Below, one piece after another: positions 18,073 to 27,180 of a DNA stretch of 64,000 bases (position 1 is the first letter of the stretch; every line of letters starts with the position of its first letter). The translations under genes and the position numbers were made by a program. The notes under the pieces are model-generated. The model was not told where the DNA came from. It made no database searches and was given only the letters and a program-made list of their open reading frames with translations. The stretch comes from Jiella mangrovi (GTDB lineage Bacteria > Pseudomonadota > Alphaproteobacteria > Rhizobiales > Rhizobiaceae), in NCBI RefSeq assembly GCF_017815135.1, contig NZ_JAGJCF010000001.1, forward strand, positions 558,001-622,000, written 5' to 3'.

Positions 18073-19842
18073 ATGACGTCACTCCGCCCGGTCCTCGCAG
18101 CCGCCATTGCCGGGCTCCTTCTTGCCATTCCCTGCCGCGCCCAACAGGCGGCAGATGCTGTAGAGCCTGAAGCGCCAACGGGCATGCGCCCTGTCTCGAC
18201 AGAGCCGGCGAAGGCTACGAAGTTCATGGTCGCCGCGGCCAATCAGCTTGCCGCCGAGGCCGGGCTTCAAATCCTGAAAAAAGGCGGCAACGCCATCGAC
18301 GCGATGGTGACGACACAGCTCGTCCTCAACCTCGTCGAGCCGCAATCCTCCGGCATCGGTGGCGGAGCGTTCCTCGTCTATTTCGACGCCAAGGCCGGGC
18401 GGCTGACCACCTTTGACGGCCGCGAGACCGCGCCCGCCGCCGCCGATCCGACGCTGTTTCTCGACGAGGCGGGCGATCCGCTGTCGTTTTACGACGCCGT
18501 CGTCGGCGGTCGCTCGGTCGGCACCCCCGGCACGCTTCGCCTCATCTTCGATACCCATGAACGCTTCGGCGCGCTCGACTGGAAAACCGTGGTCCAGCCT
18601 GCGATCGACCTTGCGACGGACGGCTTCAAGGTCTCGCCGCGGCTTCATGCGCTGATCGTCGAGGAGGGCCAGCGCCTCAAGCGCTTTGCCGGCGCGCGCG
18701 ATTATTTCTTCGATGCAAAGGGCGAGCCGCTGAAGGTCGGCGCGATCCTGAAGAACGAAGCCTTCGCCAAGACGCTTCGGCTGATCGCGGACAAGGGCGC
18801 GGCCGGCTTCTACGAGGGCCCGATCGCCGAGGACATCGTGCGGACCGTCCAGAACGCCGAAGGCAATCCCGGGCGTCTGGCCCTCTCCGACCTCAAGAAC
18901 TACCGGATCGTCGAGCGCGAGCCGGTCTGCCTGACCTATCGGGCCTATGAGGTCTGCGGCATGGGGCCGCCCTCCTCCGGCGCACTCACCGTCGGCCAGA
19001 TCCTCGGACTGATCGAACCTTTCGACATCGCGGCCCTTGGCCCGGGCAGCGCGAAGGCCTGGCGGCTGATCGGCGACGCCTCGCGCCTCGCTTTCGCCGA
19101 TCGCGGCCGCTACATGGCCGACATCGACTATGTGCCGATGCCGCTGCGGGGGCTTCTCGACAAGGACTACCTCGCCACCCGCTCGAAGCTTCTCATGGGT
19201 GACACGGCGCTGGCCAAGGATGCGGTCGCCCCCGGCACGCCGCCCTGGGATCACGCCATGCTGCGCGGCGATGACGTCGCCATCGAGCTGCCCTCGACCA
19301 GTCATTTTTCGATCGTTGACGGAACGGGCAACGTCGTCTCGATCACGACGACGATCGAGAACGGCTTCGGCTCGCGGCTGATGACAGGCGGCTTCCTTCT
19401 CAACAACGAACTCACCGACTTTTCCTTCGAGACCCATGACGCGGACGGCGCCGTGATCGCCAACGCCGTTGCGCCGGGCAAGCGCCCGCGCTCGTCCATG
19501 GCCCCGACGGTGGTGATGCAGGACGGCAAGCCCGTGCTCGCCATCGGCTCACCGGGCGGCAGCCGGATCATCGGCTATGTCGCCGAAGCCCTGATCGCCG
19601 TCCTCGACTGGAACATGAACGTGCAGGAGGCGGCGAGCCTGCCGCATCTCGTCAACCGCTTCGGCACCTATGACGTCGAGGCCGGCACCGATGCGGCCAA
19701 ACTCGCCGGCCCGCTCAGCGACCTCGGCTTCGAGGTGAAGGAGGCCGACCTCAACTCCGGCATTCACGCCATCGCCATCACGCCGGAAGGGCTCGAAGGC
19801 GGCGCCGATCCACGCCGCGAGGGTGTGGCCCTGGGAGAGTGA
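18073..19842 (+). CDS. ggt: Gamma-glutamyltransferase
   Basis: 589 aa. It has a signal peptide (LAAAIAGLLLAIPCRAQ), then the large-subunit region with GGNAIDAMV and the segment QSSGIGGGAFLVYFD. The autoprocessing site precedes Thr409 in TSHFSIVDGTGN, which becomes the catalytic N-terminal nucleophile of the small subunit; the glycine-rich AIGSPGGSRI follows. The enzyme transfers or hydrolyses the gamma-glutamyl group of glutathione in the periplasm. The ATG at 18073 is chosen because GAGGGAG precedes it and the signal peptide begins there; the open frame upstream to 17980 is not protein-like. A single gene with its own promoter zone, including a perfect palindrome at 17940. Confidence 0.94.
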   Translation: MTSLRPVLAAAIAGLLLAIPCRAQQAADAVEPEAPTGMRPVSTEPAKATKFMVAAANQLAAEAGLQILKKGGNAIDAMVTTQLVLNLVEPQSSGIGGGAFLVYFDAKAGRLTTFDGRETAPAAADPTLFLDEAGDPLSFYDAVVGGRSVGTPGTLRLIFDTHERFGALDWKTVVQPAIDLATDGFKVSPRLHALIVEEGQRLKRFAGARDYFFDAKGEPLKVGAILKNEAFAKTLRLIADKGAAGFYEGPIAEDIVRTVQNAEGNPGRLALSDLKNYRIVEREPVCLTYRAYEVCGMGPPSSGALTVGQILGLIEPFDIAALGPGSAKAWRLIGDASRLAFADRGRYMADIDYVPMPLRGLLDKDYLATRSKLLMGDTALAKDAVAPGTPPWDHAMLRGDDVAIELPSTSHFSIVDGTGNVVSITTTIENGFGSRLMTGGFLLNNELTDFSFETHDADGAVIANAVAPGKRPRSSMAPTVVMQDGKPVLAIGSPGGSRIIGYVAEALIAVLDWNMNVQEAASLPHLVNRFGTYDVEAGTDAAKLAGPLSDLGFEVKEADLNSGIHAIAITPEGLEGGADPRREGVALGE

Positions 19843-19866
19843 TTGCGCCGGGATGGTTCGGGGTCG

Positions 19867-19913
19867 GTCCGCGCGGCGGACGCTTTGCCGCTCCTTCAGT
19901 TTTACGGTTTTTT
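19867..19913 (+). terminator. Possible terminator after ggt
   Basis: A 6-bp stem GTCCGC/GCGGAC (19867-19881) with a 3-nt loop lies 25 bp after the ggt stop. The T-rich part is displaced (a TTTT run, then TTTTTT near 19913), so the call is weak. Confidence 0.3.
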
Positions 19914-19996
19914 CATCGAGGTACCGCAATCCATTCAAGGAAGATTTTTCGCTCTCTTCCTATAGTGTCTCTCTTCAGGTCTGAAGATAAGATAAG

Positions 19997-21328
19997 ATGA
20001 CGATTGCGACCCTCATGGCTCACTCTAGCCGGTCTCAAATATACGATCTTCAGAGCGCCATTTCGCGATCGATGGCGTTGATCGAGTTCTTCCCTGATGG
20101 TCATATTTCGTTTGCCAATGAAAATTTCCTGAAATTGATGGAATACCAGGAAGGCGAAGTCATCGGGCAACATCATTCGATGTTTCTAAAACCGATGGAT
20201 CGGGACCATCCGCACTATCGGGCCTTCTGGGAGCTTCTTCGCAGCGGCGAGTTCGTCCGCCGCGAGTTTTGCCGTGTTGCCAAGAGCGGGCGCGAAGTCT
20301 GGCTGCAGGCCAGTTACAACCCCGTGATCGACGACCAGGGCCGGGTTCGCAGCATCGTGAAGATCGCCACCGATATTACGGCGGACAGGCAGCGTTCGGC
20401 GACGCATCAAAGCACACTGGAAGCGATCTCCCGCTCGACGATCATGGTCGAGTACACCCTGGACGGCACCATCCTGTCGGCCAATGCCAAGTTCGCGGCG
20501 CTGATGGGCTATGACGTCCAGGATTTGCTTGGCCGCAACCACTGCAGTCTGGTGCCCTCCGCAGGCGCCGCCGGACCGGCTTACCGGACATTCTGGAACC
20601 GGCTGAGATCGGGCGAATCCGTCGAGGACGAATTTGCCTACGTTTCAAGATCCGGGTGCAGGATCTGGCTGAAGGCGAGCTACAATCCGATCCTCGATGC
20701 GTCGGGACACCCCTGCTCGGTGATGATGATCGCCACCGACATCACCGATCGGCTGGAGCAGAACGCCGAATCGGAACGCCTTGCCCTGATCGATCAGCTG
20801 ACAGGCGTCTCGAATCGGCGTGGCTTCGACCTTGCCCTTGCCGCGACGACCAGCGAGCGGGCATCGCGGCCGGAGCCGGTGTCGCTGCTCATCCTCGACG
20901 TCGACAACTTCAAGGCCTTCAACGACAGCTATGGACATCAGGTCGGTGATCGCTGTCTGCAGGTGATTGCCCGGGCGGTCGAGCTGGCGGTCCAGCAGCA
21001 TCCGAACGGCCTCGTCGCGCGCTATGGCGGCGAGGAATTCGCCGTGATCCTCTCGGACACCGGGCCTTTAGAGGCCCTGCGCATCGCCGACGACGTTCGC
21101 ACCAAGATCGCCGAGCTCGCGATCGGACATCCCGGCAATACCGGCTGGGGCATCGTCACCGCCAGCATCGGCAGCGCCACGCTGGTTAAGGCGCAGCGCC
21201 AGGGGACGGCGAAGGATCTCGTCGCCGCCGCCGACGCCGCGCTTTACGAGGCCAAGCGCAGTGGTCGCAACCGGACGGTCGCCGCTGCCACTTTTGGTGA
21301 AGAAAGCCAGGTCGAGCCGGCATCGTGA
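19997..21328 (+). CDS. PAS-PAS-GGDEF diguanylate cyclase
   Basis: 443 aa, soluble, with no signal peptide or membrane segment. Two tandem PAS domains (about residues 20-140 and 145-262) are clear repeats of each other, each with W[L]QASYNP / WLKASYNP before the ATDIT linker. The GGDEF domain occupies about 270-430 with the active-site motif GGEEF at 344-348. The inhibitory RxxD I-site normally five residues before GG(D/E)EF is absent (QHPN there), so product inhibition at that site is unlikely. Predicted to make cyclic di-GMP in response to a PAS signal; the YxxxxxHxxxL-like spacing may hint at heme or another cofactor but this is not shown. It is convergent with ilvA. Confidence 0.93.
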   Translation: MTIATLMAHSSRSQIYDLQSAISRSMALIEFFPDGHISFANENFLKLMEYQEGEVIGQHHSMFLKPMDRDHPHYRAFWELLRSGEFVRREFCRVAKSGREVWLQASYNPVIDDQGRVRSIVKIATDITADRQRSATHQSTLEAISRSTIMVEYTLDGTILSANAKFAALMGYDVQDLLGRNHCSLVPSAGAAGPAYRTFWNRLRSGESVEDEFAYVSRSGCRIWLKASYNPILDASGHPCSVMMIATDITDRLEQNAESERLALIDQLTGVSNRRGFDLALAATTSERASRPEPVSLLILDVDNFKAFNDSYGHQVGDRCLQVIARAVELAVQQHPNGLVARYGGEEFAVILSDTGPLEALRIADDVRTKIAELAIGHPGNTGWGIVTASIGSATLVKAQRQGTAKDLVAAADAALYEAKRSGRNRTVAAATFGEESQVEPAS

Positions 21329-21383
21329 TCTCTGGATCGGTCCCGCCCGGGAGCGACCGGACCGGCGCGAAGACGGGCCATGG

Positions 21384-22643
21384 TCAGATCAAAAGATCGG
21401 CAACGATCTGATCGTCCGTGATGTCCTGATAGCGGATGCCGTCCTCGGCAAAGCGCGCCAGCAGGGCCGGAAAGTTTGCCGGGTCCCTGGTCTCGATGCC
21501 GAGCAGGATCGAGCCGAAGTCGCGGGCCGACTTCTTCAGATATTCGAAGCGGGCAATGTCGTCGTCCGGCCCCAGAAGATTGAGAAAGTCCTTGAGCGCG
21601 CCTGGACGCTGGGCGAGCCGCAGGATGAAATACTTCTTCATCCCGGTATAGCGCAGCGCCCGCTCCTTGACGTCGGGCAGCCGCTCGAAGTCGAAATTGC
21701 CGCCCGACACGACGAGGACGACGGTCTTGCCGGCCACCTCGTCTTTCAGGCTTTCCAACGCGTCGATCGCCAGCGCTCCGGCCGGCTCCAGGACGATGCC
21801 CTCGAGGTTCAGCATCTCCAGCATGGTGTTGCAGAGCCGGCCCTCCGGCGCGAGGATGACGTCGTCGGGCTGAAAGCGCCTGAGCGTTTCGAAGGGGATG
21901 TCGCCGATCTGCGCCACCGCGGCACCGTCGACGAAACCGTCGATCTGCGGCATGCGCGTCAGGATGCGCTTCTCGAGGCTCGAGCGAAGGCTCGGCGCGC
22001 CGAGCGGTTCGACGAATCTCAGCGCCGGCGGCGAGCCCCCCTCCTCGTCGAAATAGCGCGTCATGCCGGAGGCGAGCCCGCCACCGCCGACCGGCATCAC
22101 GACGAGATCGAGGCACTCGTCGCCGAGCTGTTCGCGGATTTCGCGCGCAACGCTCGCCTGGCCCTCGACGATGTCCTCGTGGTCGAAGGGCGGCACGAAC
22201 TCGGCATTCGCAGCCGCCGAATAGGCCTTGGCGGCCGTATAGCAGTCGTCGAAGAAATCGCCTGTGAGTTCGATCTCGATCGCCTCGCCACCAAAGACGC
22301 GGGTCTTGTCGATCTTCTGCTGCGGCGTCGTCACCGGCATGAAAACCCGGCCCTTAACGCCGAAATGCTTGCAGGCGAAGGCAAAGCCCTGGGCATGATT
22401 GCCGGCCGAGGCGCAGCAGAAGGCGCGGACGGCCGCGCCGGAAGCCATCGTCTTGCGCATGAAATTGAAGGCGCCGCGGATCTTGTAGGACCGCACGGGC
22501 GTCAGGTCCTCGCGCTTCAGGAAGATGCGGGCGCCGTACTTCTTCGAAAGATGCTCGTTGAGCTGCAGGGGCGTGGCGGGAAAGAGGTCGCGCAGCGCCG
22601 TTTCAGCGGTGGCAACGCGTGAGATGAAGCTGTCGTCGGTCAT
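21384..22643 (-). CDS. ilvA: Threonine ammonia-lyase (threonine dehydratase)
   Basis: 419 aa, the length of the short biosynthetic or ACT-like form. The PLP lysine is in VRSYKIRGAFNF, the cofactor glycine loop is MPVGGGGLASG, and the C-terminal 85 residues (from RPGALKDFLNLLG) form one ACT-like regulatory domain that in the family senses isoleucine and valine. It converts threonine to 2-oxobutanoate, the first step to isoleucine. Upstream lies a 37-codon mini-gene (22837-22950) with eight Ile codons and a strong ribosome binding site, which suggests leader-peptide control. thrC and thrB of the same pathway are elsewhere in the window. Confidence 0.93.
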   Translation of the reverse strand: MTDDSFISRVATAETALRDLFPATPLQLNEHLSKKYGARIFLKREDLTPVRSYKIRGAFNFMRKTMASGAAVRAFCCASAGNHAQGFAFACKHFGVKGRVFMPVTTPQQKIDKTRVFGGEAIEIELTGDFFDDCYTAAKAYSAAANAEFVPPFDHEDIVEGQASVAREIREQLGDECLDLVVMPVGGGGLASGMTRYFDEEGGSPPALRFVEPLGAPSLRSSLEKRILTRMPQIDGFVDGAAVAQIGDIPFETLRRFQPDDVILAPEGRLCNTMLEMLNLEGIVLEPAGALAIDALESLKDEVAGKTVVLVVSGGNFDFERLPDVKERALRYTGMKKYFILRLAQRPGALKDFLNLLGPDDDIARFEYLKKSARDFGSILLGIETRDPANFPALLARFAEDGIRYQDITDDQIVADLLI

Positions 22644-22836
22644 TCGTCAGATGTCTCGTCGTTCGGCCGGAGGCTGGATCGGGGCCCGGGTCGTGATTGC
22701 TCCGTGACACGGGCGGCCGCGATCGGCTCTGCGAACCGGGAATGGGCCGCGCCGGGGCACGCGGCGAAATCGATCCTGGAAATCGTCGGCGGGGCCCGCG
22801 AAGCGTCCACACCAGACGGCCGGTCGCGGCGGGGCT

Positions 22837-22950
22837 TCAGTTCACGGACGAAACTGAAGCGCTTGCGGCGCCGGCGCCGATAATCGGAATGGCGCGCAAA
22901 GAGATGATGATGCGGAGCGAAATCTCTTTCGCGGACCGATCGATCGTCAT
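22837..22950 (-). CDS. Candidate Ile-rich leader peptide upstream of ilvA
   Basis: A 37-aa reading frame beginning MTIDRSAKEISLRIIISLR with eight isoleucines among its first 24 residues (positions 3, 10, 14-16, 21, 23, 24). It has AGGAAGGAG 8 nt before the ATG, better than most genes here. It ends 193 nt before the ilvA start on the same strand. Isoleucine-rich leaders control ilv genes by attenuation in other bacteria; that is the model proposed here. No T-tract terminator is visible between it and ilvA, so if it is regulatory the mechanism might be Rho-dependent or translational. It could also be a chance frame; confidence is moderate. Confidence 0.45.
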   Translation of the reverse strand: MTIDRSAKEISLRIIISLRAIPIIGAGAASASVSSVN

Positions 22951-23270
22951 CCTGAGCGCTCCTTCCTTTGCCTGACCACTCTGCCCCTTGCGGACCGACC
23001 TGGCCTTCTGAGGCCGACTTCAGCGGCCCGAATTTTGGCGCGTCATGCGCCAGTATGGCGGATTTGTCAAAACCGCCGCCATCGGCTCGGCTTGCCGCGA
23101 CCGGCCCAGGACGTGTCCGAAGCACGCGAATCTTGATGAAACGGTAGCGAAACATAACCGAGGCGAACAAGCCATTCGCACGAAACAAAGCCAGACTAAC
23201 CTTTGGTCATCGCAGCCAGGACATCTGACCCGATATCGACAAAGGTTTCAAACGAGGCTGCTCCAATCTA

Positions 23271-23340
23271 CCCGGATCGCATGCCGCTGTGATCCGGGAT
23301 GGTCGGCTCCGACGATCAACGCCCCAAATCGTCGGAGCCG
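23271..23340. terminator. Tandem hairpins between adenine deaminase and ilvA
   Basis: Two inverted repeats: CCCGGATC (23271-23278) with GATCCGGG (23291-23298), and perfect 13-bp arms at 23304-23316 and 23328-23340 (ATCGTCGGAGCCG) with an 11-nt loop. They lie 150-215 bp beyond the adenine deaminase stop and before the ilvA leader. No T-tract follows on the minus strand, so they may stabilise the transcript or act as a Rho-assisted terminator. Confidence 0.45.
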
Positions 23341-23486
23341 CCGCCTTTCTCCCCAAAGCCCCCGGCCCGAAACCGATCATCCGACCGCATCCGGGTGACG
23401 ACAAACGGACGCAACAATCGGCGGCCGGTGCATGGCCTTCCTGGGCCGAGGCCTGCGATCAGCCACCTCGACGCGTCCGTCCGCCT

Positions 23487-25301
23487 TCAGACGAAGACGT
23501 CGACGATCTTGAAGTTCGCGCTGTCGACGATCCCCTTGTCGGAAATCCTCAGAGCCGGAATGACGGAGAGGGCGAGCAGCGAATGCTGCATATAGGCGTT
23601 GTTGAGCGAGCAGCCGGCCTCGCGCATCGCCGCGATCAGCGCATCGGCCTTTTCGGCCACGATCTCGGCCCGCTCGTTCGACATGAGACCGGCGATCGGC
23701 ATCTCGATCAGCGCCTTCTCCTCGCCATTGGAGAAGAACACGACGCCGCCACCGACATCTCCCAGCCGGTTGGCGGCGAGCGCCATGTCGTCCTCGCTGG
23801 TTCCGACGACGATCATGTGATGGCAGTCATGGGCGACCGTCGAGGCCATGGCACAGCGGGTGCGATAGCCGAAACCGGAGACGAAACCGTTGGTGACGTC
23901 GCCGCTCGCCCGGTGCCGCTCGACGAGAGCGATCCGGCAGACGTCGTTTTCGAGGTCCGGCACGGCGATACCGTCCCGGACCTGAAGGCTGGCCGTCAGC
24001 GCCTTGGTCGGCGCCTGATTCTCGACGACACCGATCACGCGCGCGACGACGCTATCGCCGGCGCCCTTCGGGGCCTCGATCTGAAAATCCTCAGCCGCCA
24101 GACGGCGGCCGAGTTTCACCGTATCGCGCGCCTCTGCCGGGTAGGCATGGGCAGGCATGTCCGCTTCCAGACGTCCGGATGCGGCAAGGCGCACGCCGCG
24201 GCCATACACTTCGTCGATCGAAAGCTCGGCGAGATCGGAGACGATCAGGAAGTCGGCCCGGCGGCCCGGCGTCACCGACCCGATCTCGCGCTCCAGCTTG
24301 AAATGCTCCGCCGTGTTGATCGTCGCCATCTGGATCGCGGTCATCGGCTTCAGGCCGCGGGAAATGGCGTGGCGCACGACCCGGTCCATATGGCCGTCGC
24401 GGACGAGCGTCCCCGAATGGCAGTCATCCGTGCAGAGGATGAAATGGCGCGAATCGAGCCCCATTTCGGTGATCGCCCTCACCTGTTCGGCGACATCGTA
24501 CCAGGCCGAGCCGAGGCGCAGCATCGCCTTCATCCCCTGGCGCACGCGCGCGGCGGCATCCTCCATGCGCGTGCCCTCGTGGTCGTCCTCGGCGCCGCCC
24601 GCGACATAGCCGTGAAAGGCGAGGCCGAGATCCGGCGAGGCATAATGGCCGCCGACCGTGCGGTTCGCGGCGCGGGTGGCGGCGATCTCGCCCACCATCG
24701 TCTTGTCATTGGCGGCAACGCCGGGAAAATTCATCACCTCGCCAAGACCGATGATCAGCGGCCAGGCCATCGCCTCGGCGACGTCCTTCGGTCCGAGAAC
24801 GGCGCCGCCCTCCTCCAGCCCCGGGGCCGAGGGAACGCAGGACGGCATCTGCACCCAGACATTGACCGGCTGCTCCATCGCCTCGTCATGCATGAGCCTG
24901 ACGCCGGCAAGGCCGAGAACATTGGCGATCTCGTGCGGATCGACGAACATCGAGGTGGTGCCGTGGGGAATGACGGCCCGGCAGAATTCGGTTACCGTCA
25001 CCATGCCGCTCTCGACATGCATATGCGCGTCGCAAAGCCCCGGCATGACATAGCGGCCGGCCACATCGACGACGTCCGTCTCCTCCCCGATCGCGTGGGA
25101 GGCATCGGGCCCGCAATAGGCGAAACGGCCGGCGGCGACGGCGATATCGGTCTTCGGGATGATCTCGCCGGAATGCACGTTGACCCAGCGCGCGCTCCTT
25201 ATGACGAGATCGGCTTTCGCCCTGCCCATGGCGACATCGACGAGCCGGCTTGCCACCGCTTCGAAAGGGGGAACGCTCTGGCTGTTCGCATTGTCGGTCA
25301 T
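23487..25301 (-). CDS. ade: Adenine deaminase
   Basis: 604 aa amidohydrolase-superfamily enzyme. The metal-binding DAHMHVE segment (YVMPGLCDAHMHVESGMV) lies in the N-terminal third, followed by PHGTTSMFVDPHEIANV; further His and Asp ligands come with HYASPDLGL and CTDDCHSG, all typical of bacterial adenine deaminase (AdeC). It deaminates adenine to hypoxanthine in purine salvage. The start is the ATG at 25301, preceded by AGAAGGA; the frame remains open upstream through the tRNA-Leu gene, which cannot be coding. Not in an operon; tandem hairpins follow it. Confidence 0.92.
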   Translation of the reverse strand: MTDNANSQSVPPFEAVASRLVDVAMGRAKADLVIRSARWVNVHSGEIIPKTDIAVAAGRFAYCGPDASHAIGEETDVVDVAGRYVMPGLCDAHMHVESGMVTVTEFCRAVIPHGTTSMFVDPHEIANVLGLAGVRLMHDEAMEQPVNVWVQMPSCVPSAPGLEEGGAVLGPKDVAEAMAWPLIIGLGEVMNFPGVAANDKTMVGEIAATRAANRTVGGHYASPDLGLAFHGYVAGGAEDDHEGTRMEDAAARVRQGMKAMLRLGSAWYDVAEQVRAITEMGLDSRHFILCTDDCHSGTLVRDGHMDRVVRHAISRGLKPMTAIQMATINTAEHFKLEREIGSVTPGRRADFLIVSDLAELSIDEVYGRGVRLAASGRLEADMPAHAYPAEARDTVKLGRRLAAEDFQIEAPKGAGDSVVARVIGVVENQAPTKALTASLQVRDGIAVPDLENDVCRIALVERHRASGDVTNGFVSGFGYRTRCAMASTVAHDCHHMIVVGTSEDDMALAANRLGDVGGGVVFFSNGEEKALIEMPIAGLMSNERAEIVAEKADALIAAMREAGCSLNNAYMQHSLLALSVIPALRISDKGIVDSANFKIVDVFV

Positions 25302-25505
25302 CGAAGATCCTTCTGGTGGCTGTGTGTGGCCGGCCGACACCTGCGATGCTTCTGGCTGGCGGCGCCGGGATTGCGTGGCGCGAACGCCGAGATCTGCAAC
25401 AGTGAGGATTGGTATGCCCGAGTGCCGCGTCCGCTCCAATCGCACATGCAACTTATTGCGCATTTTGTCGCAGCGAAGCGTCTTTAGAGACAAGCGGGCA
25501 AAGCC

Positions 25506-25589
25506 TGGTACGGGCGGCGGGACTCGAACCCGCACGACAAAAGTCCAGGGATTTTAAGTCCCTTGCGTCTACCATTCCGCCACGCCCGC
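25506..25589 (-). tRNA. tRNA-Leu (anticodon TAA)
   Basis: An 81-nt class II tRNA plus encoded CCA (25508-25506). On the minus strand it begins GCGGGCGTGGCGGAATGGTA. The anticodon loop CTTAAAA gives anticodon TAA, the 13-nt variable arm is of the leucine type, and the T arm is GCGGG-TTCGAGT-CCCGC. The acceptor pairs fully apart from a G-U at the end. The anticodon reads UUA/UUG. Confidence 0.97.
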
Positions 25590-25750
25590 GCCCGCCGCGA
25601 AATGAGCGGTTGGCGAGGCGGCTGTCAAGTTTTGTTGAGCGACGGCAACATTCGCCAGAAATGCGCTTAGCAACGGCCAAAGATTGCGGTATGATCGCCT
25701 CATGCCTTGGAAGCGCCGGATTCATGGAACTTCGGACAGGAGGAAACACC

Positions 25751-25960
25751 GTGGCATTGAGGGGTGAAACACAGTTTCCGTCGGATGACCGGACGACCAT
25801 GTCCTGGGTCGATGCGCCCGATGTGCTTGAAGACGAAGGGCTTTTGCGGCGGCTGCGCGCCAATAACGATGCGCTCGAAAGCTTGCGCGAGGCCCTCGAT
25901 GCGGAGACTCAGGTTTTCGCCCCATTCGCCGCATATTCGCCATCTTTGGCCGACGAATAG
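25751..25960 (+). CDS. Small acidic protein of unknown function
   Basis: 69 aa starting at a GTG that has a perfect AGGAGG (25738-25743) 7 nt upstream. The sequence is acidic and helical (DVLEDEGLLRRLRANNDALE), without a signal or membrane segment. The frame is open for more than 100 codons upstream, through the tRNA-Leu gene, so only the part from the GTG is credible. Not recognised. An ATG at 25801 in the same frame (MSWVDAPD) is an alternative start. Confidence 0.45.
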   Translation: MALRGETQFPSDDRTTMSWVDAPDVLEDEGLLRRLRANNDALESLREALDAETQVFAPFAAYSPSLADE

Positions 25961-26304
25961 CCAATTTTTGCGGTTGCCGCGTATCGGTGACCGTCGTTTT
26001 CCGAGAGATCGTTGTCGAAGATCCACACTGCGCGCGGGATATGTTCACCCTTGTGTGCATACCGGTGGCAGCGCGCTTTGCCGGGCAAGCCTCTCCGGCA
26101 TTCAGACATGCGCGACGCCTCGGCCCGTTCCGGCGCTTTCGCGCTGGCTTCGACCAGTGACGCGCGTGGCAGCGCCGGCCTCGAAAGCCGGAACCGATTG
26201 TCGGCAAGCCTGAATGCAAAGAATTCAATCAGCTTGGATCGAACAAACGAAACGGGACGAGCGTCCCTCACCTATGCGCGGGAAGCCACGGCGCTCGCTC
26301 GCCG
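25961..26304. other. Non-coding region
   Basis: 344 bp between the small acidic protein and a convergent methyltransferase gene. Overlapping open frames exist on both strands, but none has a ribosome binding site and protein-like composition together. No repeat or terminator stands out. Confidence 0.4.
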
Positions 26305-27147
26305 TCAGGTCGTCATTTGCGCAACGAAGAGATGGCCCGGCGCCGGTTGGCCCTCCTGCATTCTCACCGTGATCGGCTCGAAGGCGAGCACCGAAAGCCC
26401 CTCGGCCTCGAGCGCCGCCCGCAGATAGGCTTCGCCGTGATGGAAACGGTGATCACGGCCGACGGCAAAGCCATCCGTGGCGCCGGCCGTCCCCGAACCG
26501 TTCTCGCCCGCCGCGAAGGTTTCCGTCGATGCGACGAACAGCCCGTTCGGCGAGAGCCTTGCCGAGACGGCCGACAGAAGCGGCGCGAGATCGCCGATAT
26601 AGGGAAGCACGTCGGCAGCGCTGATCAGATCGAAGGGCTCGTCCTCGTCGAACTCTTCCAGAAAACCCAGGGCCTCGCCGATATAAAGATGGTCATAAGC
26701 GCCCGAATCGAAGGCGATCTCGACCATGTTCTCGGATAGGTCTACCCCGAGCATCTCGTCCACCCGGCCATCCAGCGCGACGCCGACGAGGCCGGTGCCG
26801 CAGCCAAGATCGAGCCCCCGGTCGAAATGGTGGAGATTTAGCCGCGCCAGAGACTTGGCGATCAGCTCGGGCACGCCGTAGCCGAGCTGGCGCACCAGAA
26901 TGTCCTCGAACATTTCGGCCTGCTGGTCGAACAGCGTCGAGACGTAGCTTTCGCCGGCGGAGGCCGGCATCTCGCCCATGCCGAGCGCGGCAAGCCGCAG
27001 CCTGGCGCCGACATGGTCGTCGGGATCGATATCGAGGCATTCGCGATACGCCGCCGCTGCAGCCTCCGGCTTGCCGGCCTTCTCCTCAGCCAGAGCGCGG
27101 CGATAGACGGCGTCGAGCGCGTCCTCGTCGAATGTGGTCCCGGCCAT
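26305..27147 (-). CDS. TPR-containing class I SAM methyltransferase
   Basis: 280 aa. Residues 10-55 form about one and a half tetratricopeptide-like repeats (AGKPEAAAAAYRECLDIDPDD). The methyltransferase domain follows with motif I LDLGCGTGLVGVAL, motif II LGVDLSENMV and the post-motif DLISAADVLPYIGDL. Proteins of this architecture are widespread in Rhizobiales and annotated as methyltransferases of unknown substrate, sometimes compared with NodS or BioC-like enzymes. The protein is cytoplasmic. It is followed upstream on the same strand by the pyroglutamyl-peptidase gene (33 bp apart), so the two may be co-transcribed. The substrate cannot be deduced. Confidence 0.87.
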   Translation of the reverse strand: MAGTTFDEDALDAVYRRALAEEKAGKPEAAAAAYRECLDIDPDDHVGARLRLAALGMGEMPASAGESYVSTLFDQQAEMFEDILVRQLGYGVPELIAKSLARLNLHHFDRGLDLGCGTGLVGVALDGRVDEMLGVDLSENMVEIAFDSGAYDHLYIGEALGFLEEFDEDEPFDLISAADVLPYIGDLAPLLSAVSARLSPNGLFVASTETFAAGENGSGTAGATDGFAVGRDHRFHHGEAYLRAALEAEGLSVLAFEPITVRMQEGQPAPGHLFVAQMTT

Positions 27148-27180
27148 GGCGCGGAGTTCCTTTAATTTTCAGGGTGGCGA

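Noticed and set aside
22644-22836. Classical attenuator terminator between the Ile-rich mini-ORF and ilvA
   Set aside because: A GCCGCG/CGCGGC stem exists but no T-tract follows, so no intrinsic terminator was called.
23289-25487. A 732-codon plus-strand frame opposite adenine deaminase
   Set aside because: Shadow of the minus-strand enzyme, which has the metal-binding motifs; the frame also runs past the adenine deaminase start with no ribosome binding site.
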